In this document: piece by piece, positions 47,281 to 55,895 of the stretch
Numbering within the stretch: position 1 is the stretch's first letter
Layout: each line of letters begins with the position of its first letter
Assembly: GCA_963695675.1 (NCBI GenBank)
Contig: CAVOGY010000001.1
Location: 100,381 to 164,380, forward strand
DNA length: 64,000 nucleotides
Origin: DASUPK01 sp963695675
GTDB lineage: Bacteria; Actinomycetota; Thermoleophilia; Solirubrobacterales; 70-9
Direction: 5' to 3'
Position numbers and translations under genes: made by a program
The notes under the pieces: generated by a model
The model's database searches: none
The model's input: only the letters and a program-made list of their open reading frames with translations
Told to the model about the DNA's origin: nothing

Positions 47281-47310
47281 CAGCCCTGTCCGATCAGGTC
47301 CTGCCTGCCG

Positions 47311-47931
47311 CTAGCCGCGCCCGTGTGGCGTTCCCTCCGCCATCTCGCTGGCGAACTGGAAGTCAGCGGTCTCTCCGTAGATCGCGTCGAACTCGATTCC
47401 GAGGGTGCTCATCTTCCCGGGCGCCCGGCCGACGCGGAACTCCGGAGCGAAGCCGAAGTAGGCGTTATGGACGGTGGTGTCGGCGTCGCTGCCCTCCGGG
47501 CCTGGAAGGGGCTCGAACGTGTAGCTGCTGTTCCCGATCGACCCTGACGGCTTGTCGCCGTCCGAGAAGCTGACCGGGGCCCTCTCCATACCGAGCCACT
47601 CGTCGGTGAGCCCGGCAAAGTCGGCGAACGGGCCACCCTCGTCGCCCTTGAAGATCCGTTCGAGAGCGCTCGCCTGCTCGTCTGATGCTCCCTCATCGAC
47701 GACGATCCCGAGCTTCCAGCCGCCGGCGCTGAGGTTCTTCGGGAAGAGGTTCACCAAGCCGACGTCGACCCCCGAGAGGTCGGTGTCGTCGAGGTTGCCG
47801 TCGGCGATATGCCAGACGAGATGCCCATGGCACTGACCGTCCGGGCTGGTCGGCGGGCCATCCACCGGGCAGGGACAGATCAGATTGCAGGAGCAGTTGG
47901 CTACATAGGTCCCAGAGATTCTCCAAGCCAT
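47311..47931 (-). CDS. DUF1326 domain protein
   Basis: This 206-aa soluble protein has the conserved N-terminal cysteine cluster YVANCSCNLICPCPVDGPPT and HGHLVWHIADG, which marks DUF1326. The strict pairing with DUF2182 in other genomes suggests a shared, metal-related function, but this is not proven. ATG follows a GGAGGGG ribosome binding site. It is probably in one operon with DUF2182. Confidence 0.85.
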   Translation of the reverse strand: MAWRISGTYVANCSCNLICPCPVDGPPTSPDGQCHGHLVWHIADGNLDDTDLSGVDVGLVNLFPKNLSAGGWKLGIVVDEGASDEQASALERIFKGDEGGPFADFAGLTDEWLGMERAPVSFSDGDKPSGSIGNSSYTFEPLPGPEGSDADTTVHNAYFGFAPEFRVGRAPGKMSTLGIEFDAIYGETADFQFASEMAEGTPHGRG

Positions 47932-47986
47932 AGCTTCCCCTCCTTCTCCGCTTACGAGGTGACGCTATTCCCCTTGCTCGTTCCAG

Positions 47987-48242
47987 TCAAGCCCGGTCCT
48001 CGGGGGGCGCGCCTTCAAGCTCCGCGCGCTTGCCGGCCAGCAGCCCGAGGTTCGAGACCACGAACGGAACGCAGTAGTTGAGCGCCGCCTTGACCCAGGT
48101 GATGGAGGTCGCGTCGCCGCGCAGGATCACGTCGAGCTGGTTGATCAGCGTCAGGATCGTGCCGACCACCAGGGCGATCCGGATGGTGCGACGCAGGTGC
48201 TCTGCGCTGCCGGCAGATCCGAAGCGCTTCTCGCGCCGTCAC
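47987..48242 (-). CDS. nrtS: NrtS-like small membrane protein (frameshifted near start)
   Basis: After removing one base from GCGC near 48234, an 84-aa protein results that begins VTAEKRFGSAGSAEHLRRTI. It has two hydrophobic segments, VVGTILTLINQLDVILRGD and LNYCVPFVVSNLGLLAG, typical of the NrtS family of proposed nitrate/nitrite transporters. GTG at 48242 follows GGAAGGATCGG. It lies 55 bp upstream of the DUF1326-DUF2182 pair; no other nitrate genes are visible. Confidence 0.65.
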
Positions 48243-48292
48243 GGTCCGATCCTTCCACGAAAGCGGGGTGGCGGTTGCCGCTTCGACTGGCA

Positions 48293-48298
48293 TAGCCT
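48293..48298 (+). promoter_or_regulatory. TAnnnT -10 box deciding the M20 peptidase start
   Basis: TAGCCT lies 7 nt before GTG 48306. The frame is open much further upstream, so this box is what supports the shorter, family-typical start. Confidence 0.45.
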
Positions 48299-48305
48299 GC
48301 CCGCG

Positions 48306-49424
48306 GTGAGCGCGATAGAGGACCAGCGCATGCTCGAGCGGTTCGTGCGGCTCTGCGAGATCGCGAGTCCGACCGGAGAGGAGCGCGAGGTCGCCGACGC
48401 TGTTCTGGACGAGCTGCGCGGCTTCGGGGTGGATGTGGCCGAGGATGCGTCGGCGACGCCGGCGCACGCCGGGGCGGGCAACCTGATCGCGCGGGTCCCT
48501 GGGCGCGGCGAGGGTTGGCTGTCGTTCTTCGCCCACCTCGACACCGTTCCCCACGACGGTCCCATCGAGGTCGCGCGCGACAACGGAATGTTTCGCAGCC
48601 GCGGCGAGACGATCCTCGGCGCCGACAACAAGGCCGCGGTCACGGTCCTGATCGAGCTGGCCGCGCGCCACGTCGCCGATCCCCCGAGGGTTGGGCTCGA
48701 GCTCGTCTTCACCGTCGCCGAGGAGGACGGACTGCGCGGAGCGAAAGAGCTCGATCTCTCGTCGCTTCGTGCCGAGGTCGGCTTCGTGCTCGACCACGCG
48801 ACGCCGATCGGGGAGGTGATCGTCGCGGCACCGACCTACAAACGGCTGATCGCCGATTTCACCGGGCACGAGGCGCACGCCGGGATCAACCCCGAGGAGG
48901 GCCACAGCGCGATCGCCGCGGCCGCCGCCGCGATCGCCGAGATGGAGCTGGGCCGGCTCGACGAGGAGACCACCGCGAACATCGGGATGATCGAGGGCGG
49001 GACCGCGTCCAACGTCGTTCCCGGCCATTGCCGGATCCTTGGTGAGGCGCGCAGCGTGGACGGCGAGCGGGCGGCGGCGACGATCGGCAAGATGGTCGAC
49101 GCCTGCACCTGGGGAGCAAGCCAGCAGGGCTGCGACGTGGACGCCAAGGTGAGCGAGATGTTCCGCGGCTACCGGCTCGATCCCAAGTCCGAGCCGGTGA
49201 GGATCGCCTCCGAGGCGCTGCGAGCCGCCGGCCACGAGCCACGGCTCGTCGCGACCGGTGGGGGCAGCGACGCCAACGCGCTCGTCGCGGCGGGCTACGA
49301 GGCCGTCCTGCTCGCCAATGGCACCGAGGCCAATCACACGCCCAACGAGCGGGTCACAGAGGCGGCGATCGCTGAGATGCTGAGCGTATGCGAAGCGGCG
49401 ATCGAGCTCGAGGCAGTCCGGTGA
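48306..49424 (+). CDS. M20 family peptidase (PepT-like)
   Basis: This 372-aa zinc peptidase has metal/active-site motifs FFAHLDTVPHDG (His-Asp), LGADNKAAV (Asp), TVAEEDGLRGA (Glu-Glu), FVLDH and a late GGSDANAL/NHTPNE region (His). The dimerisation lid HAGINPEEGHSAI is present. It fits the tripeptidase T-like group. Its stop overlaps the Nudix start (GTGA). Confidence 0.9.
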   Translation: MSAIEDQRMLERFVRLCEIASPTGEEREVADAVLDELRGFGVDVAEDASATPAHAGAGNLIARVPGRGEGWLSFFAHLDTVPHDGPIEVARDNGMFRSRGETILGADNKAAVTVLIELAARHVADPPRVGLELVFTVAEEDGLRGAKELDLSSLRAEVGFVLDHATPIGEVIVAAPTYKRLIADFTGHEAHAGINPEEGHSAIAAAAAAIAEMELGRLDEETTANIGMIEGGTASNVVPGHCRILGEARSVDGERAAATIGKMVDACTWGASQQGCDVDAKVSEMFRGYRLDPKSEPVRIASEALRAAGHEPRLVATGGGSDANALVAAGYEAVLLANGTEANHTPNERVTEAAIAEMLSVCEAAIELEAVR

Positions 49425-49951
49425 GCGACGAGCGCCTCAAGAAGGAGGGGAGCAAGCTCGTCTATCGCGGACCGATCGCCTCCGTTCGGATGGAGACCTT
49501 CCAGTACTCGGACGGCAGCCGGGCAACGCGGCAGGTCGTCGTCCATCCCGGCGCGGTCTGCATCATCCCCCACGATGGCCGGGTGCTGTACCTGGTCGAA
49601 CAGCCGCGTGAGGCTGTCGAGGAGCCGGCCCTGCTCGAGCTGCCGGCGGGCAAGCTCGACGTCGAGGGCGAGACCCCGCTCGAGGCGGCCCAGCGCGAGC
49701 TCGTCGAGGAGATTGGCAAGTCGGCCGGCGATTGGCGTGAGCTGAAGAGCTTCTACACGAGTCCCGGGTTCGCAAACGAGAGGGTCTGGCTCTTCCTGGC
49801 AACGGAGCTCTACGACGTCCCGAGCCGACCCTCCCGGGAGGAGCGAATCGAGATCGTCGAGTTCCCCCTCGGCGAGATCGATCGGGCGATCGCCCGCTGC
49901 GAGGACGCCAAGTCGCTGATCGGTCTGCTGCTGCTCAGGGAGTTGCTCTAG
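49421..49951 (+). CDS. Nudix hydrolase, ADP-ribose pyrophosphatase type
   Basis: This 176-aa protein has an exact Nudix box from Gly in GKLDVEGETPLEAAQRELVEE to EIG. The N-terminal swapped strand (KLVYRGPIASVRMETFQYSDG) and the FYTSPGFANERVWLF segment match ADP-ribose pyrophosphatases. A Nudix gene between pyrG and xerD is conserved in actinobacteria. GTG at 49421 is chosen for the overlap with the M20 gene. Confidence 0.9.
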   Translation: MSDERLKKEGSKLVYRGPIASVRMETFQYSDGSRATRQVVVHPGAVCIIPHDGRVLYLVEQPREAVEEPALLELPAGKLDVEGETPLEAAQRELVEEIGKSAGDWRELKSFYTSPGFANERVWLFLATELYDVPSRPSREERIEIVEFPLGEIDRAIARCEDAKSLIGLLLLRELL

Positions 49952-49986
49952 GAAGGGACCGGCGGGTCGCCGCGGAAGTACCTCGT

Positions 49987-50955
49987 ATGGCCACGATTGC
50001 GCCGCCACGCACGGCCAAGGACGGCCAGCCCTCCGAGCGCTACGAGGCGCTGGTGCTCGACTTTCTCGCTCACCTCGAGTTCGAGCGGGGGCTCTCCCGC
50101 AACACGCTCGCCGCCTACCGCACAGACCTGCTCCAGTTTGGGCGCTTTCTCGCCGAGCGCGGCCGCGACGCGACCAGCGCGGAGCCGAGCGACCTATCCG
50201 ACTTCCTGGCGGACCTGGCGCAGGGCGACGGCAATGGTCGCCCGCCCTGCTCGACGGCCACCGTCCATCGCAAGGCGGCCTGCCTGCGCTCGTTCTACCG
50301 GCACCTGCGCCGCGAGGAGGCGATCGAGGACGACCCGGCGGCGCAACTGGAGACTCCGAGGCGGGGCAGGAAGCTTCCCGAGGTCCTGAGCTACGCGGAG
50401 GTGCAGAGGTTGCTCGTGCAACCTCGCGGCGACGGCCCGACCACCTTCCGCGACCGCGCCCTGCTCGAGCTGATGTACGCGTCGGGACTGCGCGCCTCCG
50501 AGACCATCTCGCTCGAGATCCAGGACGTGGATCTCGAGCACGGAGTGGTCAGGGCGCGCGGCAAAGGATCGAAGGAGCGGCTCGTGCCGGTCGGCGGCAA
50601 GGCCGTCGCGGCCGTCAGGGTCTATCTGCGCGTGGGCAGGCCAAAGCTCGTTCCCTCGCCCGGGGAGAGCAAGCTGTTCCTCAACTTCCGCGGCGGGCCG
50701 CTGACCAGGCAGGGCCTCTACAAGATCGTGCTCCGCCATGCCGAGTCGGCCGGGCTGGGCGACCGGATGAGCCCTCACACCCTTCGCCATTCCTTCGCCA
50801 CCCATCTGCTCACCGGCGGATGCGACTTGCGCTCCGTCCAGGAGATGTTGGGACATGCCGACCTCTCGACCACGCAGCTCTACACCCACCTTTCGGGTGA
50901 GGAGCTCAAGGAGGCCTACTTCAAGGCGCATCCAAGGGCGCACCTGGCTCACTAG
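49987..50955 (+). CDS. xerD: Tyrosine recombinase XerD-type
   Basis: This 322-aa recombinase has an N-terminal SAM-like core-binding domain (LVLDFLAHLEFERGLSRNTLAAYRTDL) and a catalytic domain with Arg in MYASGLRASE, Lys in GKGSKERLVPVGGKA, HTLRHSFATHLL (His-x-x-Arg), LGHADLSTT and Tyr in QLYTHL. Position after pyrG and Nudix supports the chromosome-dimer resolution role rather than a mobile element integrase. Confidence 0.92.
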   Translation: MATIAPPRTAKDGQPSERYEALVLDFLAHLEFERGLSRNTLAAYRTDLLQFGRFLAERGRDATSAEPSDLSDFLADLAQGDGNGRPPCSTATVHRKAACLRSFYRHLRREEAIEDDPAAQLETPRRGRKLPEVLSYAEVQRLLVQPRGDGPTTFRDRALLELMYASGLRASETISLEIQDVDLEHGVVRARGKGSKERLVPVGGKAVAAVRVYLRVGRPKLVPSPGESKLFLNFRGGPLTRQGLYKIVLRHAESAGLGDRMSPHTLRHSFATHLLTGGCDLRSVQEMLGHADLSTTQLYTHLSGEELKEAYFKAHPRAHLAH

Positions 50956-50958
50956 CAT
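50953..50958 (+). promoter_or_regulatory. TAnnnT -10 box for fpg
   Basis: TAGCAT begins at the last base of the xerD stop region and lies 6 nt before ATG 50965. Confidence 0.45.
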
Positions 50959-50964
50959 CGCTCC

Positions 50965-51939
50965 ATGCCCGAGTTGCCCGAGGTGGAGACGGTTCGTCGT
51001 CAGCTCGAGCCGGAGCTGGTCGGGAAGCGGATCGAGAGCGCCACGGTGCTCGACGAGCGGCTCACCCGGCCGGAGCCGCCGCGTGCCCTCGAGCGGGCGG
51101 TGGGCGGCCGCGAGGTGACCGCGGTCGCCAGGCGCGGCAAGTACCTGCTGCTCGGGCTCGAGGGGGGCAGGACGCTCGCGCTGCACCTGAGGATGACCGG
51201 CAACCTCCTGCTCCGCGACCCTGACGCAGGGGCGACGGCAGACCTGATGAAGAGCGAGCCGCTCGGCGGTCGCCGGCGCTACGAATCGGGGCCGGAGCCG
51301 AGTTACGTCCGCGCCCGCTTCGAGCTCGACGACGGCAGGGTCCTGATCTTCACGGACGTGCGGCGCTTCGGGCAGGCGGTCGTCCTCGACGCCGGGGATC
51401 AGCTCGATGACTTCTTTGCCGCCCGGCTCGGTGTGGAGCCCCTCTCCAGTGAGCTCACCCCGGAACGCCTGCTCGAGCTTGCCGCGGGGCGCAAGGCGCC
51501 GCTCAAGTCGTTTCTGCTCACCCAATCGCGGATCGCCGGCATCGGGAACATCTACGCGGACGAGGCCCTCTGGCGGGCCAGGCTCCATCCGCTCTCGCCG
51601 GCGGGCTCGATGAAACTCGAGCACGCCCAGCGGCTTGTCGATGGGATCGTTGCCGCGCTCGAGGCCGGCCTCGACTACGGCGGGGCCAGCATCGACGACT
51701 ATCTCGACGCGCGCGGCGAGAGGGGCTCGATGCAGGACGAGTTCCTGGTCCATACACGCGAGGGCGAGCCCTGCCTGCGGCCGCTCTCCGAGCATCGCTC
51801 CTCGCCGCCGCCGGTGATCCAGCGAATCGTGGTGACCGGCCGCTCGACCTACTTCTGCCCGAACTGTCAGGAGCGGCTGCGCCGCCGGCCGCGGAGGAAG
51901 CCGAGGCGCGCTGCGCCGCGCAAGGCGGGTGCCAGGTGA
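50965..51939 (+). CDS. mutM: Formamidopyrimidine-DNA glycosylase with altered zinc finger
   Basis: This 324-aa base-excision enzyme begins with catalytic PELPEVETVRRQL, and has Lys in ARRGKYLL, the helix-two-turn-helix SRIAGIGNIYADEALWRARLHP, and the C-terminal TYFCPNCQ half of the zinc finger. The first half, normally C-x-x-C-G, reads GEPCLRPLSEHRSS, so the second cysteine is missing and about eight residues are inserted before RSTYFC. This may be a true loss of one ligand or a pair of indels. The last 20 residues are highly basic. Confidence 0.9.
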   Translation: MPELPEVETVRRQLEPELVGKRIESATVLDERLTRPEPPRALERAVGGREVTAVARRGKYLLLGLEGGRTLALHLRMTGNLLLRDPDAGATADLMKSEPLGGRRRYESGPEPSYVRARFELDDGRVLIFTDVRRFGQAVVLDAGDQLDDFFAARLGVEPLSSELTPERLLELAAGRKAPLKSFLLTQSRIAGIGNIYADEALWRARLHPLSPAGSMKLEHAQRLVDGIVAALEAGLDYGGASIDDYLDARGERGSMQDEFLVHTREGEPCLRPLSEHRSSPPPVIQRIVVTGRSTYFCPNCQERLRRRPRRKPRRAAPRKAGAR

Positions 51940-52874
51940 GCGAGCCGGTGCCCCTGCCGGAGGGCTTCCTGGTGGGGCACTGGTCCGATCCCCAGGCACT
52001 GACCGGCTGCACCGTGGTGATTCCCCCACCGGGGACCCGCGGCGGCGTCTGGGTGCAGGGCGGAGGGCCAGGCACCCGCGAAACGGACACCCTCAACCCG
52101 CTCTCCCGCTCGGACGAGGCCAGCGCGATCCTCCTCACCGGTGGCAGCGCCTTCGGCCTCGCCGCCGCCGACGGGGTCGTTCGCTGGCTCGAGGAGCACG
52201 AGATGGGCTACTGGACGCCCGCCGGGCGGGTTCCCCTGGTGCCGACCGCGGTCATCTACGACTTGGCCAACGGAGACCCAAAGGTTCGCCCGGGCCCGGA
52301 GCAGGGCTACGCGGCGTGCGAGGACGCGAGCGGCGGCGTGCCGGAGCGTGGCGCGGTCGGCGTGGGCTGCGGCGCCACCGTCGCCAAGGTCCTGGGACGG
52401 GAGCGGGGAGGCGCCGGTGGCCTGGGCTACGCCGCGGTGAGGACTGGCGCCGGGGAGACAGTCGCGTCGGTGGCCGCGGTCAACGCCGCCGGCGACGTGC
52501 TGGCCGAGGACGGATCGGTGCTCGTCGGTCCCAGGGATGACGACGGCGAGATGGTGCGTGGGGCCGATGCGCTCGTAGCGATGGAGAGGGCCCCCGACTT
52601 CAAAGCGCCCGAGGGCAACACCACGCTGGTCTGCGTCTGCACGGATGCTGCCCTCTCCAAGCGCGACTGTGGGATGGTCGCCCGAGCGGCCACCGCTGGA
52701 ATCGCGCGGGCCGTGGATCCCACCTTCACCCCGGTCGATGGCGACGTGGCCTTCTGCCTGGCCTCGGGCGGAGCGGACGAGGGGCGCCCCTACCTCTCGC
52801 TGCAGTTAGGCGTGGCCGCGGCGACTGTCACGGCCGCGGCGATTCGGGACGCGGTACGCCAGGTCGGGGCCTAG
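51936..52874 (+). CDS. P1 (DmpA-type) peptidase
   Basis: This 312-aa member of the self-processing P1/DmpA aminopeptidase family contains TGCTVVIPPPGTRGGVWVQGG, LTGGSAFGLAAADGV, GAVGVGCGATVAKVLG and the GNTTLVCVCTDAALSK region, where the family cleaves itself to expose the nucleophile. The substrate is unknown. The GTG start overlaps the mutM stop (GTGA). Confidence 0.87.
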   Translation: MSEPVPLPEGFLVGHWSDPQALTGCTVVIPPPGTRGGVWVQGGGPGTRETDTLNPLSRSDEASAILLTGGSAFGLAAADGVVRWLEEHEMGYWTPAGRVPLVPTAVIYDLANGDPKVRPGPEQGYAACEDASGGVPERGAVGVGCGATVAKVLGRERGGAGGLGYAAVRTGAGETVASVAAVNAAGDVLAEDGSVLVGPRDDDGEMVRGADALVAMERAPDFKAPEGNTTLVCVCTDAALSKRDCGMVARAATAGIARAVDPTFTPVDGDVAFCLASGGADEGRPYLSLQLGVAAATVTAAAIRDAVRQVGA

Positions 52875-52920
52875 GGGGCTATCCGGAGGGCTGGGTCGGC
52901 GACGCGTCCCGAGCGGGGTT

Positions 52921-52964
52921 TTGGTCCCTTGTGCACGCTATAGCGGCCCAAAGTGACCAAAAGC
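52921..52964. repeat. Inverted repeat around a possible recO promoter
   Basis: TTTTGGTC (52921-52928) and GACCAAAA (52957-52964) form a perfect 8-bp inverted repeat with a 28-nt spacer that holds TATAGC (52941-52946), a possible -10 box. It lies 33 nt upstream of the recO ATG. It could be an operator or a terminator for the P1 peptidase gene. Confidence 0.4.
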
Positions 52965-52996
52965 TCGTCCGGGCGCTGCGGCAACGTAGGTTGGTC

Positions 52997-53716
52997 ATGC
53001 CCGGAAGTCTGAAGACGGAGGCCGTGGTGCTGCGCAGCATCCGCTACGGCGAGGCCGATCGCGTCGTGCATCTCTACTCGGCGACACGGGGACGGATCGG
53101 GGCTATCGCCAAGGGATCGCGCCGGCCGAAGTCCCGGTTCGGGGGCCGGCTCGAGCCGTTCTTCCGGCTCAACCTGGTCCTCTACGAGGGACGGGGGGAT
53201 CTGCTCACCGTCACCGGAGCCTCCACGGTTGAGGGTCACCCCAGACTGCGCTCGTCCGGACCGGCGCTGGGGGCGGCCGGCAGGGCGTGCGACGCCGTGC
53301 TGCGGCTGCTCGACTCGGGTGAGCCGAACGAGGCCGCCTACAACCTGCTCTGCCGGTACCTCGAGTTGCTGAACGCCGATTCAGCCGCGGCAAGCGCCAC
53401 CGGAGCGGCGCTCGCCTTCCGCCTCAAGCTGGCGCTGGCGGCCGGCTTCGCGCCCGAGCTGGCGAGCTGCGCGAGCTGCGGGGAGGTGGAGCACCTCGCC
53501 GCCTTTTCGGGCGCGGCGGGCGGTGTCGTCTGCGCGAGCTGTGAGGGGGGTGGCTTCCCGCTCAGCGAGGAGGGGCACCGCTTCATGGTCGATGCCCTAG
53601 CGCGTCCGCTGTCGGAGGCGCCGGCCGCGGAGCGCGGTGTGGCGGCGCAGGCCGACCGGGCGATCACCGAGACGCTCGAGCACCACGCGCACGTGCGGCT
53701 GCGCGCCGCGGCGTAG
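52997..53716 (+). CDS. recO: DNA repair protein RecO
   Basis: This 239-aa recombination mediator has an N-terminal OB fold (LKTEAVVLRSIRYGEADRVV, GRIGAIAKGSRRPKSRFGG, FFRLNLVLYEGR) and a C-terminal helical part with a four-cysteine zinc site (CASCGEVEH, CASCEGGG). ATG at 52997 matches the family start; the frame is open to 52931. The recO-dgt-dnaG neighbourhood is typical of actinobacteria. Confidence 0.92.
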   Translation: MPGSLKTEAVVLRSIRYGEADRVVHLYSATRGRIGAIAKGSRRPKSRFGGRLEPFFRLNLVLYEGRGDLLTVTGASTVEGHPRLRSSGPALGAAGRACDAVLRLLDSGEPNEAAYNLLCRYLELLNADSAAASATGAALAFRLKLALAAGFAPELASCASCGEVEHLAAFSGAAGGVVCASCEGGGFPLSEEGHRFMVDALARPLSEAPAAERGVAAQADRAITETLEHHAHVRLRAAA

Positions 53717-54052
53717 CTAGGCAGCCGCCCAGAGGTGGAAACTCGTCCCCTGGCCGTCCCGGCACTCGACCGAGCGCCCCTCGCCTCCCGGTTGAGGCTC
53801 GCCCACCTCGCCGCCGAGCTCGCGGACCTTCTCCATCGCCGCGTCGAGGTCGTCGACCTGGAAGACGACCTGCGGGTGAGAGGCGGAGTCCGCCGCTCCC
53901 GAGATGCCGCCGTGCGGCGTGACGTTGGTGATCTGGGTGCCCTCGGCATGGTCACCCGGACCGAACTCCCAGCCGAGGAGCTCGCCGTAGAAGCGCTTCG
54001 CCGCCTCGGCGTCCGGGACCGGGATCCAGAAGTAGACGAGATCGCCGGCCAT
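53717..54052 (-). CDS. VOC (glyoxalase-like) family protein
   Basis: This 111-aa protein has a single vicinal-oxygen-chelate domain: FWIPVPDAEAAKRFYGELLGWEF, VFQVDDLDAAMEKVRELGGEV and ECRDGQGTSFHLW. Its role and ligand are unknown. It abuts the recO stop tail-to-tail and lies 5 bp downstream of the SDR gene, so the two are probably one operon. Confidence 0.82.
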   Translation of the reverse strand: MAGDLVYFWIPVPDAEAAKRFYGELLGWEFGPGDHAEGTQITNVTPHGGISGAADSASHPQVVFQVDDLDAAMEKVRELGGEVGEPQPGGEGRSVECRDGQGTSFHLWAAA

Positions 54053-54057
54053 CGGCG

Positions 54058-54813
54058 CTAGTCAGGGCGGTAGATCCGCTCGGTGACGCGCAGCTTGATC
54101 GGCTTGGGGGAGATCGCTGCGCGCATGACCCAGGGGAAGAGGCGGCCGGGGATCATCGAGCGCTTGCCGCGGTCGTACGCCCTGAGCGCGTCGGCCACGC
54201 ACTGCTCCGCGCTGATCATGCCGGGAATGGTCCGAGTGTTCTCGTCGTACCCCGCGACGGCCTGCCACTCGGTCTTCACCGGTCCGGGATTGACGACCAG
54301 CGCTCGCACGCCGGTGCCGCGCAGCTCCATCGAGAGTGCCTCCATGAACGAGATCGCGAAGGCCTTGCTGGCTGCGTAGGTGGTCTCGTAGGGAAGGGGC
54401 TGCATGCCCGCGGTCGACGCCACGGTGATCACCCCGCCGCGGCCGCGCTCGACCATTCCCGGGACGAAGGCGTGGGTGAGCCTGACCACTGCCTCGCAGT
54501 TGACGCGCACCATCTCGGCCTCCCGCACCGCGTCGAGCTCGAGGAAGCGGCCGCGGAGTCCGAAGCCGGCGTTGTTGACAAGCAGGTCCACGTCGGCGCC
54601 GAGCTTCTCCACCCTGCCGGCCAGCTCTTCCGCCTCGAAGGCGAGGTCGCACTCGATGACATCGGCCGTGGTGGGGACCTGCTCGGCGAGCTGCTCGAGC
54701 CGGTCCTTTCGGCGGGCCACCAGGATCAGCTCGTAGCCGCGCCTGGCGAGCTGGCGGGCAAACTGATCGCCGATTCCGGAGGATGCTCCGGTGATCAGTG
54801 CCGTGTCCGCCAT
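54058..54813 (-). CDS. Short-chain dehydrogenase/reductase
   Basis: This 251-aa classical SDR has ALITGASSGIGDQFARQLARRG (NAD(P) loop), LLVNNAGFGLRG, the Ser of TVASTAGMQ and the active-site YAASKAF. The substrate is unknown; the group resembles DltE-type reductases. Its start is supported by a TAGGCT box. Confidence 0.88.
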   Translation of the reverse strand: MADTALITGASSGIGDQFARQLARRGYELILVARRKDRLEQLAEQVPTTADVIECDLAFEAEELAGRVEKLGADVDLLVNNAGFGLRGRFLELDAVREAEMVRVNCEAVVRLTHAFVPGMVERGRGGVITVASTAGMQPLPYETTYAASKAFAISFMEALSMELRGTGVRALVVNPGPVKTEWQAVAGYDENTRTIPGMISAEQCVADALRAYDRGKRSMIPGRLFPWVMRAAISPKPIKLRVTERIYRPD

Positions 54814-54820
54814 GAATCGC

Positions 54821-54826
54821 AGCCTA
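54821..54826 (-). promoter_or_regulatory. TAnnnT -10 box for the SDR/VOC operon
   Basis: On the minus strand TAGGCT lies 7 nt before ATG 54813. Confidence 0.45.
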
Positions 54827-54887
54827 ATTCGAAACTCTCGGGGCCGCTCCCCCGCGGTGGTGCCGGACAGGGTGCGAACATCGGACT

Positions 54888-55886
54888 ATGACCACGCGCA
54901 CCGAGACCCTCGAGGATCGGGTCCGTTCCTCGGAGTCCGAGTACCTCTGGGATCTGGCAACCCCGTCGTATCCGGCGCACAGGCGCGAGCCGGAGCTGGA
55001 CAGTCCGGTGAGAACGCCGTTCCAGCGGGATCGGGACCGCATCGTGCACTCGAAGGCGTTTCGGCGGCTCAAGCACAAGACGCAGGTTTTCGTGGCGCCG
55101 GAGGGCGACCACTATCGGACCCGCCTCACCCACACGCTCGAGGCCTGCTTCATCTCACGAACCGTCGCCCGGGCGCTCGGGTTGAACGAGGATCTGACCG
55201 AGGCGATCGGGTTTGGGCACGACCTCGGGCACCCGCCCTTCGGCCACATCGGTGAGGAGGTGCTGGACGAGGCACTCCGGGAGCACGGGATGCGCTTCCG
55301 TCACAACGAGCACTCGCTGCGGGTGGTGGACAAGCTGGCCGGCGACGGCCGGGGGCTCAACCTGACTGAGCAGGTGCGGGACGGGATCCTCAATCACACC
55401 GGGCCGGGCAAGCCGGCGACGCTCGAGGGGCGGGTGGTGCGGATCGTGGATCGCGTCGCCTACATCAACCACGACATAGACGACGCGGTGCGGGCCGGAA
55501 TCATCTCCGAGGGGGACCTGCCGACGGAGGAGATCGAGCTGCTCGGTGAGACCGGGGCGCGTCGGGTCGATCTGCTGGTTCAGGACATGGTGGAGCGGTC
55601 CAGGGCAGACGGTGACATCGCGCAAAGCGAGGAGGTCGGCGAGGCGATGCTGCGTCTGCGGAAGTTCATGTTCGATCGGGTCTACCTGGGGCAGGAGGCG
55701 CGGGCGGAGCAGGAGAGGGCGCGGGTGGCGGTGCGAACCCTGTTTGACCACTACCTGGGGCATCTCGACGAGGTGCCGGCCACTGATCCGGAGGCAGATC
55801 CGGTGCAGCGGGTGACCGACTATCTGGCCGGAATGACCGACAGATTCTGTCTGTCGACGTACGAGGCGCTGGCGGCCCGTCAATAG
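54888..55886 (+). CDS. dgt: dGTPase-like HD-domain nucleotidase
   Basis: This 332-aa deoxyguanosinetriphosphate triphosphohydrolase-like protein has metal ligands in RLTHTLEACFISR (His), GFGHDLGHPPFGHIGEE (His-Asp) and RIVDRVAYINHDIDD (Asp). The N-terminal RDRDRIVHSKAFRRLKHKTQVF is typical. It hydrolyses dNTPs to nucleosides and triphosphate. It is followed 9 bp later by dnaG. Confidence 0.92.
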   Translation: MTTRTETLEDRVRSSESEYLWDLATPSYPAHRREPELDSPVRTPFQRDRDRIVHSKAFRRLKHKTQVFVAPEGDHYRTRLTHTLEACFISRTVARALGLNEDLTEAIGFGHDLGHPPFGHIGEEVLDEALREHGMRFRHNEHSLRVVDKLAGDGRGLNLTEQVRDGILNHTGPGKPATLEGRVVRIVDRVAYINHDIDDAVRAGIISEGDLPTEEIELLGETGARRVDLLVQDMVERSRADGDIAQSEEVGEAMLRLRKFMFDRVYLGQEARAEQERARVAVRTLFDHYLGHLDEVPATDPEADPVQRVTDYLAGMTDRFCLSTYEALAARQ

Positions 55887-55889
55887 GCT
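55884..55889 (+). promoter_or_regulatory. TAnnnT -10 box for dnaG, overlapping the dgt stop
   Basis: TAGGCT includes the dgt stop codon and lies 6 nt before ATG 55896. dnaG may therefore have its own leaderless promoter as well as read-through from dgt. Confidence 0.4.
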
Positions 55890-55895
55890 GGCGCG

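Noticed and set aside
49987..50955. Phage or element integrase instead of XerD
   Set aside because: Conserved pyrG-Nudix-xerD context and lack of any element genes or attachment repeats nearby favour the housekeeping recombinase.
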